Shown: positions 10,605 through 24,891 of the stretch, piece by piece
Position numbering within the stretch: position 1 is the stretch's first letter
How the letters are laid out: each line of letters opens with the position of its first letter
Source of the DNA: Tipula vernalis
Lineage: Eukaryota; Arthropoda; Insecta; Diptera; Tipulidae
Direction: 5' to 3'
Assembly (NCBI GenBank): GCA_958295665.1
Contig: OY282560.1
Location: 93,224,311-93,288,310 of the forward strand
Length of the DNA: 64,000 bases
The notes under the pieces: generated by a model
Database searches by the model: none
Told to the model about the DNA's origin: nothing
Seen by the model: only the letters and a program-made list of their open reading frames with translations
Translations under genes and position numbers: made by a program

Positions 10605-13600
10605 ATCTGCAATTATGTTCCGATTTGGTTGATTGATGACTCTATCAATAGGTGCTGAGACCTGTAATTATCATGCCAACGGGCATTTAGATTGCTCGAA
10701 TATTTCTACACATTTCGTAGAAAATTCGATATTATGGAAAATCACCTGAACTATAGACCATGAATCCATAATAAAAAACGAAAATCTGCAATTATGTTCC
10801 GATTTGGTTGATTGATGACTCTATCAATAGGTGCTGAGACCTGTAATTATCATGCCAACGGGCATTTAGATTGCTCGAATATTTCTACACATTTCGTAGA
10901 AAATTCGATATTATGGAAAATCACCTGAACTATAGACCATGAATCCATAATAAAAAACGAAAATCTGCAATTGTGTTCCGATTTGGTTGATTGATGACTC
11001 TATCAATAGGTGCTGAGACCTGTAATTATCATGCCAACGGGCATTTAGATTGCTCGAATATTTCTACACATTTCGTAGAAAATTCGATATTATGGAAAAT
11101 CACCTGAACTATAGACCATGAATCCATAATAAAAAACGAAAATCTGCAATTATGTTCCGATTTGGTTGATTGATGACTCTATCAGTAGATCGCTCGAATA
11201 TTTCTACACATTTCTTAGAAAAGTCAATTTTATGGAAAATCACCTGAACTATAGACCATAAATTCATAATAAAACAACGAATATCTGCAATTGTGCTCCG
11301 ATTTGGATGATTGATGCCTCTATCAATAGGTGCTGAGACCTGTAATTGTCATGCCAACGGGCATTTAGATCGCTCGAATATTTCTACACATTTCGTAGAA
11401 AATTCGATATTATGGAAAATCACCTGAACTATAGACCATGAATCCATAATAAAAAACGAAAATCTGCAATTGTGTTCCGATTTGGTTGATTGATGACTCT
11501 ATCAATAGGTGCTGAGACCTGTAATTATCATGCCAACGGGCATTTAGATTGCTCGAATATTTCTACACATTTCGTAGAAAATTCGATATTATGGAAAATC
11601 ACCTGAACTATAGACCATGAATCCATAATAAAAAACGAAAATCTGCAATTATGTTCCGATTTGGTTGATTGATGACTCTATCAGTAGATCGCTCGAATAT
11701 TTCTACACATTTCTTAGAAAAGTCAATTTTATGGAAAATCACCTGAACTATAGACCATAAATTCATAATAAAACAACGAATATCTGCAATTGTGCTCCGA
11801 TTTGGTTGATTGATGCCTCTATCAATAGGTGCTGAGACCTGTAATTGTCATGCCAACGGGCATTTAGATCGCTCGAATATTTCTACACATTTCGTAGAAA
11901 ATTCGATATTATGGAAAATCACCTGAACTATAGACCATGAATCCATAATAAAAAACGAAAATCTGCAATTGTGTTCCGATTTGGTTGATTGATGACTCTA
12001 TCAATAGGTGCTGAGACCTGTAATTATCATGCCAACGGGCATTTAGATTGCTCGAATATTTCTACACATTTCGTAGAAAATTCGATATTATGGAAAATCA
12101 CCTGAACTATAGACCATGAATCCATAATAAAAAACGAAAATCTGCAATTATGTTCCGATTTGGTTGATTGATGACTCTATCAATAGGTGCTGAGACCTGT
12201 AATTATCATGCCAACGGGCATTTAGATCGCTCGAATATTTCTACACATTTCGTAGAAAATTCGATATTATGGAAAATCACCTGAACTATAGACCATGAAT
12301 CCATAATAAAAAACGAAAATCTGCAATTATGTTCCGATTTGGTTGATTGATGACTCTATCAATAGGTGCTGAGACCTGTAATTATCATGCCAACGGGCAT
12401 TTAGATTGCTCGAATATTTCTACACATTTCGTAGAAAATTCGATATTATGGAAAATCACCTGAACTATAGACCATGAATCCATAATAAAAAACGAAAATC
12501 TGCAATTATGTTCCGATTTGGTTGATTGATGACTCTATCAATAGGTGCTGAGACCTGTAATTATCATGCCAACGGGCATTTAGATTGCTCGAATATTTCT
12601 ACACATTTCGTAGAAAATTCGATATTATGGAAAATCACCTGAACTATAGACCATGAATCCATAATAAAAAACGAAAATCTGCAATTATGTTCCGATTTGG
12701 TTGATTGATGACTCTATCAATAGGTGCTGAGACCTGTAATTATCATGCCAACGGGCATTTAGATTGCTCGAATATTTCTACACATTTCGTAGAAAATTCG
12801 ATATTATGGAAAATCACCTGAACTATAGACCATGAATCCATAATAAAAAACGAAAATCTGCAATTATGTTCCGATTTGGTTGATTGATGACTCTATCAGT
12901 AGATCGCTCGAATATTTCTACACATTTCTTAGAAAAGTCAATTTTATGGAAAATCACCTGAACTATAGACCATGAATCCATAATAAAAAACGAAAATCTG
13001 CAATTGTGTTCCGATTTGGTTGATTGATGACTCTATCAATAGGTGCTGAGACCTGTAATTATCATGCCAACGGGCATTTAGATTGCTCGAATATTTCTAC
13101 ACATTTCGTAGAAAATTCGATATTATGGAAAATCACCTGAACTATAGACCATGAATCCATAATAAAAAACGAAAATCTGCAATTGTGTTCCGATTTGGTT
13201 GATTGATGACTCTATCAATAGGTGCTGAGACCTGTAATTATCATGCCAACGGGCATTTAGATTGCTCGAATATTTCTACACATTTCGTAGAAAATTCGAT
13301 ATTATGGAAAATCACCTGAACTATAGACCATAAATTCATAATAAAACAACGAATATCTGCAATTGTGCTCCGATTTGGATGATTGATGCCTCTATCAATA
13401 GGTGCTGAGACCTGTAATTGTCATGCCAACGGGCATTTAGATCGCTCGAATATTTCTACACATTTCGTAGAAAATTCGATATTATGGAAAATCACCTGAA
13501 CTATAGACCATGAATCCATAATAAAAAACGAAAATCTGCAATTGTGTTCCGATTTGGTTGATTGATGACTCTATCAATAGGTGCTGAGACCTGTAATTAT

Positions 13601-14211
13601 CATGCCAACGGGCATTTAGATTGCTCGAATATTTCTACACATTTCGTAGAAAATTCGATATTATGGAAAATCACCTGAACTATAGACCATGAATCCATAA
13701 TAAAAAACGAAAATCTGCAATTATGTTCCGATTTGGTTGATTGATGACTCTATCAATAGGTGCTGAGACCTGTAATTATCATGCCAACGGGCATTTAGAT
13801 TGCTCGAATATTTCTACACATTTCGTAGAAAATTCGATATTATGGAAAATCACCTGAACTATAGACCATGAATCCATAATAAAAAACGAAAATCTGCAAT
13901 TATGTTCCGATTTGGTTGATTGATGACTCTATCAGTAGATCGCTCGAATATTTCTACACATTTCTTAGAAAAGTCAATTTTATGGAAAATCACCTGAACT
14001 ATAGACCATAAATTCATAATAAAACAACGAATATCTGCAATTGTGCTCCGATTTGGATGATTGATGCCTCTATCAATAGGTGCTGAGACCTGTAATTGTC
14101 ATGCCAACGGGCATTTAGATCGCTCGAATATTTCTACACATTTCGTAGAAAATTCGATATTATGGAAAATCACCTGAACTATAGACCATGAATCCATAAT
14201 AAAAAACGAAA
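10605..14211 (+). repeat. HOR superunit, 3,607 bp: AAGSC-GSC-GAcAAAS'GG'C-GASC
   Basis: Monomer starts: 10605 A, 10784 A, 10963 G, 11142 S, 11283 C, 11462 G, 11641 S, 11782 C, 11961 G, 12140 Ac, 12319 A, 12498 A, 12677 A, 12856 S', 12996 G, 13175 G', 13355 C, 13534 G, 13713 A, 13892 S, 14033 C. Two features are private: G instead of A as the third monomer (10963), and T25 in the C at 11782 (base 11806). Confidence 0.91.
12856..13354 (+). repeat. Chimeric triplet S'-G-G' (499 bp), copy 2
   Basis: S' 12856-12995, G 12996-13174, G' 13175-13354, followed by C at 13355. The junction structure is the same as at 9249, which shows the unit was amplified after a single event. Here only three A monomers precede S', against four in the other copies. 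Confidence 0.9.
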
Positions 14212-17200
14212 ATCTGCAATTATGTTCCGATTTGGTTGATTGATGACTCTATCAATAGGTGCTGAGACCTGTAATTATCATGCCAACGGGCATTTAGATT
14301 GCTCGAATATTTCTACACATTTCGTAGAAAATTCGATATTATGGAAAATCACCTGAACTATAGACCATGAATCCATAATAAAAAACGAAAATCTGCAATT
14401 ATGTTCCGATTTGGTTGATTGATGACTCTATCAATAGGTGCTGAGACCTGTAATTATCATGCCAACGGGCATTTAGATTGCTCGAATATTTCTACACATT
14501 TCGTAGAAAATTCGATATTATGGAAAATCACCTGAACTATAGACCATGAATCCATAATAAAAAACGAAAATCTGCAATTATGTTCCGATTTGGTTGATTG
14601 ATGACTCTATCAATAGGTGCTGAGACCTGTAATTATCATGCCAACGGGCATTTAGATTGCTCGAATATTTCTACACATTTCGTAGAAAATTCGATATTAT
14701 GGAAAATCACCTGAACTATAGACCATGAATCCATAATAAAAAACGAAAATCTGCAATTATGTTCCGATTTGGTTGATTGATGACTCTATCAGTAGATCGC
14801 TCGAATATTTCTACACATTTCTTAGAAAAGTCAATTTTATGGAAAATCACCTGAACTATAGACCATAAATTCATAATAAAACAACGAATATCTGCAATTG
14901 TGCTCCGATTTGGATGATTGATGCCTCTATCAATAGGTGCTGAGACCTGTAATTGTCATGCCAACGGGCATTTAGATCGCTCGAATATTTCTACACATTT
15001 CGTAGAAAATTCGATATTATGGAAAATCACCTGAACTATAGACCATGAATCCATAATAAAAAACGAAAATCTGCAATTGTGTTCCGATTTGGTTGATTGA
15101 TGACTCTATCAATAGGTGCTGAGACCTGTAATTATCATGCCAACGGGCATTTAGATTGCTCGAATATTTCTACACATTTCGTAGAAAATTCGATATTATG
15201 GAAAATCACCTGAACTATAGACCATGAATCCATAATAAAAAACGAAAATCTGCAATTATGTTCCGATTTGGTTGATTGATGACTCTATCAGTAGATCGCT
15301 CGAATATTTCTACACATTTCTTAGAAAAGTCAATTTTATGGAAAATCACCTGAACTATAGACCATAAATTCATAATAAAACAACGAATATCTGCAATTGT
15401 GCTCCGATTTGGATGATTGATGCCTCTATCAATAGGTGCTGAGACCTGTAATTGTCATGCCAACGGGCATTTAGATCGCTCGAATATTTCTACACATTTC
15501 GTAGAAAATTCGATATTATGGAAAATCACCTGAACTATAGACCATGAATCCATAATAAAAAACGAAAATCTGCAATTGTGTTCCGATTTGGTTGATTGAT
15601 GACTCTATCAATAGGTGCTGAGACCTGTAATTATCATGCCAACGGGCATTTAGATTGCTCGAATATTTCTACACATTTCGTAGAAAATTCGATATTATGG
15701 AAAATCACCTGAACTATAGACCATGAATCCATAATAAAAAACGAAAATCTGCAATTATGTTCCGATTTGGTTGATTGATGACTCTATCAATAGGTGCTGA
15801 GACCTGTAATTATCATGCCAACGGGCATTTAGATCGCTCGAATATTTCTACACATTTCGTAGAAAATTCGATATTATGGAAAATCACCTGAACTATAGAC
15901 CATGAATCCATAATAAAAAACGAAAATCTGCAATTATGTTCCGATTTGGTTGATTGATGACTCTATCAATAGGTGCTGAGACCTGTAATTATCATGCCAA
16001 CGGGCATTTAGATTGCTCGAATATTTCTACACATTTCGTAGAAAATTCGATATTATGGAAAATCACCTGAACTATAGACCATGAATCCATAATAAAAAAC
16101 GAAAATCTGCAATTATGTTCCGATTTGGTTGATTGATGACTCTATCAATAGGTGCTGAGACCTGTAATTATCATGCCAACGGGCATTTAGATTGCTCGAA
16201 TATTTCTACACATTTCGTAGAAAATTCGATATTATGGAAAATCACCTGAACTATAGACCATGAATCCATAATAAAAAACGAAAATCTGCAATTATGTTCC
16301 GATTTGGTTGATTGATGACTCTATCAATAGGTGCTGAGACCTGTAATTATCATGCCAACGGGCATTTAGATTGCTCGAATATTTCTACACATTTCGTAGA
16401 AAATTCGATATTATGGAAAATCACCTGAACTATAGACCATGAATCCATAATAAAAAACGAAAATCTGCAATTATGTTCCGATTTGGTTGATTGATGACTC
16501 TATCAATAGGTGCTGAGACCTGTAATTATCATGCCAACGGGCATTTAGATTGCTCGAATATTTCTACACATTTCGTAGAAAATTCGATATTATGGAAAAT
16601 CACCTGAACTATAGACCATGAATCCATAATAAAAAACGAAAATCTGCAATTATGTTCCGATTTGGTTGATTGATGACTCTATCAGTAGATCGCTCGAATA
16701 TTTCTACACATTTCTTAGAAAAGTCAATTTTATGGAAAATCACCTGAACTATAGACCATGAATCCATAATAAAAAACGAAAATCTGCAATTGTGTTCCGA
16801 TTTGGTTGATTGATGACTCTATCAATAGGTGCTGAGACCTGTAATTATCATGCCAACGGGCATTTAGATTGCTCGAATATTTCTACACATTTCGTAGAAA
16901 ATTCGATATTATGGAAAATCACCTGAACTATAGACCATGAATCCATAATAAAAAACGAAAATCTGCAATTGTGTTCCGATTTGGTTGATTGATGACTCTA
17001 TCAATAGGTGCTGAGACCTGTAATTATCATGCCAACGGGCATTTAGATTGCTCGAATATTTCTACACATTTCGTAGAAAATTCGATATTATGGAAAATCA
17101 CCTGAACTATAGACCATAAATTCATAATAAAACAACGAATATCTGCAATTGTGCTCCGATTTGGATGATTGATGCCTCTATCAATAGGTGCTGAGACCTG

Positions 17201-17639
17201 TAATTGTCATGCCAACGGGCATTTAGATCGCTCGAATATTTCTACACATTTCGTAGAAAATTCGATATTATGGAAAATCACCTGAACTATAGACCATGAA
17301 TCCATAATAAAAAACGAAAATCTGCAATTATGTTCCGATTTGGTTGATTGATGACTCTATCAGTAGATCGCTCGAATATTTCTACACATTTCTTAGAAAA
17401 GTCAATTTTATGGAAAATCACCTGAACTATAGACCATAAATTCATAATAAAACAACGAATATCTGCAATTGTGCTCCGATTTGGATGATTGATGCCTCTA
17501 TCAATAGGTGCTGAGACCTGTAATTGTCATGCCAACGGGCATTTAGATCGCTCGAATATTTCTACACATTTCGTAGAAAATTCGATATTATGGAAAATCA
17601 CCTGAACTATAGACCATGAATCCATAATAAAAAACGAAA
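14212..17639 (+). repeat. HOR superunit, 3,428 bp: AAASC-GSC-GAcAAAAS'GG'C-SC
   Basis: Monomer starts: 14212 A, 14391 A, 14570 A, 14749 S, 14890 C, 15069 G, 15248 S, 15389 C, 15568 G, 15747 Ac, 15926 A, 16105 A, 16284 A, 16463 A, 16642 S', 16782 G, 16961 G', 17141 C, 17320 S, 17461 C. The usual closing GASC is reduced to a bare S-C at 17320, giving the only C-S-C order in this domain. Confidence 0.91.
16642..17140 (+). repeat. Chimeric triplet S'-G-G' (499 bp), copy 3
   Basis: S' 16642-16781, G 16782-16960, G' 16961-17140, followed by C at 17141. It lies 3,786 bp after copy 2. The following sub-block is S-C rather than G-A-S-C. Confidence 0.9.
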
Positions 17640-20600
17640 ATCTGCAATTATGTTCCGATTTGGTTGATTGATGACTCTATCAATAGGTGCTGAGACCTGT
17701 AATTATCATGCCAACGGGCATTTAGATTGCTCGAATATTTCTACACATTTCGTAGAAAATTCGATATTATGGAAAATCACCTGAACTATAGACCATGAAT
17801 CCATAATAAAAAACGAAAATCTGCAATTATGTTCCGATTTGGTTGATTGATGACTCTATCAATAGGTGCTGAGACCTGTAATTATCATGCCAACGGGCAT
17901 TTAGATTGCTCGAATATTTCTACACATTTCGTAGAAAATTCGATATTATGGAAAATCACCTGAACTATAGACCATGAATCCATAATAAAAAACGAAAATC
18001 TGCAATTATGTTCCGATTTGGTTGATTGATGACTCTATCAATAGGTGCTGAGACCTGTAATTATCATGCCAACGGGCATTTAGATTGCTCGAATATTTCT
18101 ACACATTTCGTAGAAAATTCGATATTATGGAAAATCACCTGAACTATAGACCATGAATCCATAATAAAAAACGAAAATCTGCAATTATGTTCCGATTTGG
18201 TTGATTGATGACTCTATCAGTAGATCGCTCGAATATTTCTACACATTTCTTAGAAAAGTCAATTTTATGGAAAATCACCTGAACTATAGACCATAAATTC
18301 ATAATAAAACAACGAATATCTGCAATTGTGCTCCGATTTGGATGATTGATGCCTCTATCAATAGGTGCTGAGACCTGTAATTGTCATGCCAACGGGCATT
18401 TAGATCGCTCGAATATTTCTACACATTTCGTAGAAAATTCGATATTATGGAAAATCACCTGAACTATAGACCATGAATCCATAATAAAAAACGAAAATCT
18501 GCAATTGTGTTCCGATTTGGTTGATTGATGACTCTATCAATAGGTGCTGAGACCTGTAATTATCATGCCAACGGGCATTTAGATTGCTCGAATATTTCTA
18601 CACATTTCGTAGAAAATTCGATATTATGGAAAATCACCTGAACTATAGACCATGAATCCATAATAAAAAACGAAAATCTGCAATTATGTTCCGATTTGGT
18701 TGATTGATGACTCTATCAATAGGTGCTGAGACCTGTAATTATCATGCCAACGGGCATTTAGATCGCTCGAATATTTCTACACATTTCGTAGAAAATTCGA
18801 TATTATGGAAAATCACCTGAACTATAGACCATGAATCCATAATAAAAAACGAAAATCTGCAATTATGTTCCGATTTGGTTGATTGATGACTCTATCAATA
18901 GGTGCTGAGACCTGTAATTATCATGCCAACGGGCATTTAGATTGCTCGAATATTTCTACACATTTCGTAGAAAATTCGATATTATGGAAAATCACCTGAA
19001 CTATAGACCATGAATCCATAATAAAAAACGAAAATCTGCAATTATGTTCCGATTTGGTTGATTGATGACTCTATCAATAGGTGCTGAGACCTGTAATTAT
19101 CATGCCAACGGGCATTTAGATTGCTCGAATATTTCTACACATTTCGTAGAAAATTCGATATTATGGAAAATCACCTGAACTATAGACCATGAATCCATAA
19201 TAAAAAACGAAAATCTGCAATTATGTTCCGATTTGGTTGATTGATGACTCTATCAGTAGATCGCTCGAATATTTCTACACATTTCTTAGAAAAGTCAATT
19301 TTATGGAAAATCACCTGAACTATAGACCATAAATTCATAATAAAACAACGAATATCTGCAATTGTGCTCCGATTTGGATGATTGATGCCTCTATCAATAG
19401 GTGCTGAGACCTGTAATTGTCATGCCAACGGGCATTTAGATCGCTCGAATATTTCTACACATTTCGTAGAAAATTCGATATTATGGAAAATCACCTGAAC
19501 TATAGACCATGAATCCATAATAAAAAACGAAAATCTGCAATTGTGTTCCGATTTGGTTGATTGATGACTCTATCAATAGGTGCTGAGACCTGTAATTATC
19601 ATGCCAACGGGCATTTAGATTGCTCGAATATTTCTACACATTTCGTAGAAAATTCGATATTATGGAAAATCACCTGAACTATAGACCATGAATCCATAAT
19701 AAAAAACGAAAATCTGCAATTATGTTCCGATTTGGTTGATTGATGACTCTATCAGTAGATCGCTCGAATATTTCTACACATTTCTTAGAAAAGTCAATTT
19801 TATGGAAAATCACCTGAACTATAGACCATAAATTCATAATAAAACAACGAATATCTGCAATTGTGCTCCGATTTGGATGATTGATGCCTCTATCAATAGG
19901 TGCTGAGACCTGTAATTGTCATGCCAACGGGCATTTAGATCGCTCGAATATTTCTACACATTTCGTAGAAAATTCGATATTATGGAAAATCACCTGAACT
20001 ATAGACCATGAATCCATAATAAAAAACGAAAATCTGCAATTGTGTTCCGATTTGGTTGATTGATGACTCTATCAATAGGTGCTGAGACCTGTAATTATCA
20101 TGCCAACGGGCATTTAGATTGCTCGAATATTTCTACACATTTCGTAGAAAATTCGATATTATGGAAAATCACCTGAACTATAGACCATGAATCCATAATA
20201 AAAAACGAAAATCTGCAATTATGTTCCGATTTGGTTGATTGATGACTCTATCAATAGGTGCTGAGACCTGTAATTATCATGCCAACGGGCATTTAGATCG
20301 CTCGAATATTTCTACACATTTCGTAGAAAATTCGATATTATGGAAAATCACCTGAACTATAGACCATGAATCCATAATAAAAAACGAAAATCTGCAATTA
20401 TGTTCCGATTTGGTTGATTGATGACTCTATCAATAGGTGCTGAGACCTGTAATTATCATGCCAACGGGCATTTAGATTGCTCGAATATTTCTACACATTT
20501 CGTAGAAAATTCGATATTATGGAAAATCACCTGAACTATAGACCATGAATCCATAATAAAAAACGAAAATCTGCAATTATGTTCCGATTTGGTTGATTGA

Positions 20601-22461
20601 TGACTCTATCAATAGGTGCTGAGACCTGTAATTATCATGCCAACGGGCATTTAGATTGCTCGAATATTTCTACACATTTCGTAGAAAATTCGATATTATG
20701 GAAAATCACCTGAACTATAGACCATGAATCCATAATAAAAAACGAAAATCTGCAATTATGTTCCGATTTGGTTGATTGATGACTCTATCAATAGGTGCTG
20801 AGACCTGTAATTATCATGCCAACGGGCATTTAGATTGCTCGAATATTTCTACACATTTCGTAGAAAATTCGATATTATGGAAAATCACCTGAACTATAGA
20901 CCATGAATCCATAATAAAAAACGAAAATCTGCAATTATGTTCCGATTTGGTTGATTGATGACTCTATCAATAGGTGCTGAGACCTGTAATTATCATGCCA
21001 ACGGGCATTTAGATTGCTCGAATATTTCTACACATTTCGTAGAAAATTCGATATTATGGAAAATCACCTGAACTATAGACCATGAATCCATAATAAAAAA
21101 CGAAAATCTGCAATTATGTTCCGATTTGGTTGATTGATGACTCTATCAGTAGATCGCTCGAATATTTCTACACATTTCTTAGAAAAGTCAATTTTATGGA
21201 AAATCACCTGAACTATAGACCATGAATCCATAATAAAAAACGAAAATCTGCAATTGTGTTCCGATTTGGTTGATTGATGACTCTATCAATAGGTGCTGAG
21301 ACCTGTAATTATCATGCCAACGGGCATTTAGATTGCTCGAATATTTCTACACATTTCGTAGAAAATTCGATATTATGGAAAATCACCTGAACTATAGACC
21401 ATGAATCCATAATAAAAAACGAAAATCTGCAATTGTGTTCCGATTTGGTTGATTGATGACTCTATCAATAGGTGCTGAGACCTGTAATTATCATGCCAAC
21501 GGGCATTTAGATTGCTCGAATATTTCTACACATTTCGTAGAAAATTCGATATTATGGAAAATCACCTGAACTATAGACCATAAATTCATAATAAAACAAC
21601 GAATATCTGCAATTGTGCTCCGATTTGGATGATTGATGCCTCTATCAATAGGTGCTGAGACCTGTAATTGTCATGCCAACGGGCATTTAGATCGCTCGAA
21701 TATTTCTACACATTTCGTAGAAAATTCGATATTATGGAAAATCACCTGAACTATAGACCATGAATCCATAATAAAAAACGAAAATCTGCAATTGTGTTCC
21801 GATTTGGTTGATTGATGACTCTATCAATAGGTGCTGAGACCTGTAATTATCATGCCAACGGGCATTTAGATTGCTCGAATATTTCTACACATTTCGTAGA
21901 AAATTCGATATTATGGAAAATCACCTGAACTATAGACCATGAATCCATAATAAAAAACGAAAATCTGCAATTATGTTCCGATTTGGTTGATTGATGACTC
22001 TATCAATAGGTGCTGAGACCTGTAATTATCATGCCAACGGGCATTTAGATTGCTCGAATATTTCTACACATTTCGTAGAAAATTCGATATTATGGAAAAT
22101 CACCTGAACTATAGACCATGAATCCATAATAAAAAACGAAAATCTGCAATTATGTTCCGATTTGGTTGATTGATGACTCTATCAGTAGATCGCTCGAATA
22201 TTTCTACACATTTCTTAGAAAAGTCAATTTTATGGAAAATCACCTGAACTATAGACCATAAATTCATAATAAAACAACGAATATCTGCAATTGTGCTCCG
22301 ATTTGGATGATTGATGCCTCTATCAATAGGTGCTGAGACCTGTAATTGTCATGCCAACGGGCATTTAGATCGCTCGAATATTTCTACACATTTCGTAGAA
22401 AATTCGATATTATGGAAAATCACCTGAACTATAGACCATGAATCCATAATAAAAAACGAAA
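17640..22461 (+). repeat. HOR superunit, 4,822 bp: AAASC-GAcAASC-GSC-GAcAAAAS'GG'C-GASC
   Basis: Monomer starts: 17640 A, 17819 A, 17998 A, 18177 S, 18318 C, 18497 G, 18676 Ac, 18855 A, 19034 A, 19213 S, 19354 C, 19533 G, 19712 S, 19853 C, 20032 G, 20211 Ac, 20390 A, 20569 A, 20748 A, 20927 A, 21106 S', 21246 G, 21425 G', 21605 C, 21784 G, 21963 A, 22142 S, 22283 C. This is the longest superunit, with one extra GAcAASC sub-block. Confidence 0.91.
21106..21604 (+). repeat. Chimeric triplet S'-G-G' (499 bp), copy 4
   Basis: S' 21106-21245, G 21246-21424, G' 21425-21604, followed by C at 21605. It lies 4,464 bp after copy 3. No S'GG' triplet occurs to the right of this copy. Confidence 0.9.
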
Positions 22462-24891
22462 ATCTGCAATTATGTTCCGATTTGGTTGATTGATGACTCT
22501 ATCAATAGGTGCTGAGACCTGTAATTATCATGCCAACGGGCATTTAGATTGCTCGAATATTTCTACACATTTCGTAGAAAATTCGATATTATGGAAAATC
22601 ACCTGAACTATAGACCATGAATCCATAATAAAAAACGAAAATCTGCAATTATGTTCCGATTTGGTTGATTGATGACTCTATCAATAGGTGCTGAGACCTG
22701 TAATTATCATGCCAACGGGCATTTAGATTGCTCGAATATTTCTACACATTTCGTAGAAAATTCGATATTATGGAAAATCACCTGAACTATAGACCATGAA
22801 TCCATAATAAAAAACGAAAATCTGCAATTATGTTCCGATTTGGTTGATTGATGACTCTATCAATAGGTGCTGAGACCTGTAATTATCATGCCAACGGGCA
22901 TTTAGATTGCTCGAATATTTCTACACATTTCGTAGAAAATTCGATATTATGGAAAATCACCTGAACTATAGACCATGAATCCATAATAAAAAACGAAAAT
23001 CTGCAATTATGTTCCGATTTGGTTGATTGATGACTCTATCAGTAGATCGCTCGAATATTTCTACACATTTCTTAGAAAAGTCAATTTTATGGAAAATCAC
23101 CTGAACTATAGACCATAAATTCATAATAAAACAACGAATATCTGCAATTGTGCTCCGATTTGGATGATTGATGCCTCTATCAATAGGTGCTGAGACCTGT
23201 AATTGTCATGCCAACGGGCATTTAGATCGCTCGAATATTTCTACACATTTCGTAGAAAATTCGATATTATGGAAAATCACCTGAACTATAGACCATGAAT
23301 CCATAATAAAAAACGAAAATCTGCAATTGTGTTCCGATTTGGTTGATTGATGACTCTATCAATAGGTGCTGAGACCTGTAATTATCATGCCAACGGGCAT
23401 TTAGATTGCTCGAATATTTCTACACATTTCGTAGAAAATTCGATATTATGGAAAATCACCTGAACTATAGACCATGAATCCATAATAAAAAACGAAAATC
23501 TGCAATTATGTTCCGATTTGGTTGATTGATGACTCTATCAATAGGTGCTGAGACCTGTAATTATCATGCCAACGGGCATTTAGATCGCTCGAATATTTCT
23601 ACACATTTCGTAGAAAATTCGATATTATGGAAAATCACCTGAACTATAGACCATGAATCCATAATAAAAAACGAAAATCTGCAATTATGTTCCGATTTGG
23701 TTGATTGATGACTCTATCAATAGGTGCTGAGACCTGTAATTATCATGCCAACGGGCATTTAGATTGCTCGAATATTTCTACACATTTCGTAGAAAATTCG
23801 ATATTATGGAAAATCACCTGAACTATAGACCATGAATCCATAATAAAAAACGAAAATCTGCAATTATGTTCCGATTTGGTTGATTGATGACTCTATCAAT
23901 AGGTGCTGAGACCTGTAATTATCATGCCAACGGGCATTTAGATTGCTCGAATATTTCTACACATTTCGTAGAAAATTCGATATTATGGAAAATCACCTGA
24001 ACTATAGACCATGAATCCATAATAAAAAACGAAAATCTGCAATTATGTTCCGATTTGGTTGATTGATGACTCTATCAATAGGTGCTGAGACCTGTAATTA
24101 TCATGCCAACGGGCATTTAGATTGCTCGAATATTTCTACACATTTCGTAGAAAATTCGATATTATGGAAAATCACCTGAACTATAGACCATGAATCCATA
24201 ATAAAAAACGAAAATCTGCAATTATGTTCCGATTTGGTTGATTGATGACTCTATCAGTAGATCGCTCGAATATTTCTACACATTTCTTAGAAAAGTCAAT
24301 TTTATGGAAAATCACCTGAACTATAGACCATAAATTCATAATAAAACAACGAATATCTGCAATTGTGCTCCGATTTGGATGATTGATGCCTCTATCAATA
24401 GGTGCTGAGACCTGTAATTGTCATGCCAACGGGCATTTAGATCGCTCGAATATTTCTACACATTTCGTAGAAAATTCGATATTATGGAAAATCACCTGAA
24501 CTATAGACCATGAATCCATAATAAAAAACGAAAATCTGCAATTGTGTTCCGATTTGGTTGATTGATGACTCTATCAATAGGTGCTGAGACCTGTAATTAT
24601 CATGCCAACGGGCATTTAGATTGCTCGAATATTTCTACACATGTCGTAGAAAATTCGATATTATGGAAAATCACCTGAACTATAGACCATGAATCCATAA
24701 TAAAAAACGAAAATCTGCAATTATGTTCCGATTTGGTTGATTGATGACTCTATCAATAGGTGCTGAGACCTGTAATTATCATGCCAACGGGCATTTAGAT
24801 TGCTCGAATATTTCTACACATTTCGTAGAAAATTCGATATTATGGAAAATCACCTGAACTATAGACCATGAATCCATAATAAAAAACGAAA
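22462..24891 (+). repeat. Last Domain I block: AAASC-GAcAAASC-GA
   Basis: Monomer starts: 22462 A, 22641 A, 22820 A, 22999 S, 23140 C, 23319 G, 23498 Ac, 23677 A, 23856 A, 24035 A, 24214 S, 24355 C, 24534 G, 24713 A. The G at 24534 has a private G at 24643 (acatGtcg). The expected S-C closing the final GA is replaced by a C2 monomer, which marks the domain boundary. Confidence 0.9.

Larger units (their letters stand above)
1..24891 (+). repeat. Domain I: homogeneous HOR built from A, Ac, G, S, C
   Basis: The domain has 145 monomers (117 long, 28 short). Only five long types occur, and all long monomers have A127. Sub-blocks end in S-C and start with A A A, G, G A or G Ac A(n). The private changes I found are few: T328, A1764, T3194, G in place of A at base 10,973 (a type G monomer where A is expected), T11806 and G24643. 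This near-identity over 25 kb indicates very recent homogenisation by tandem amplification. The left end continues beyond the window. Confidence 0.93.
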
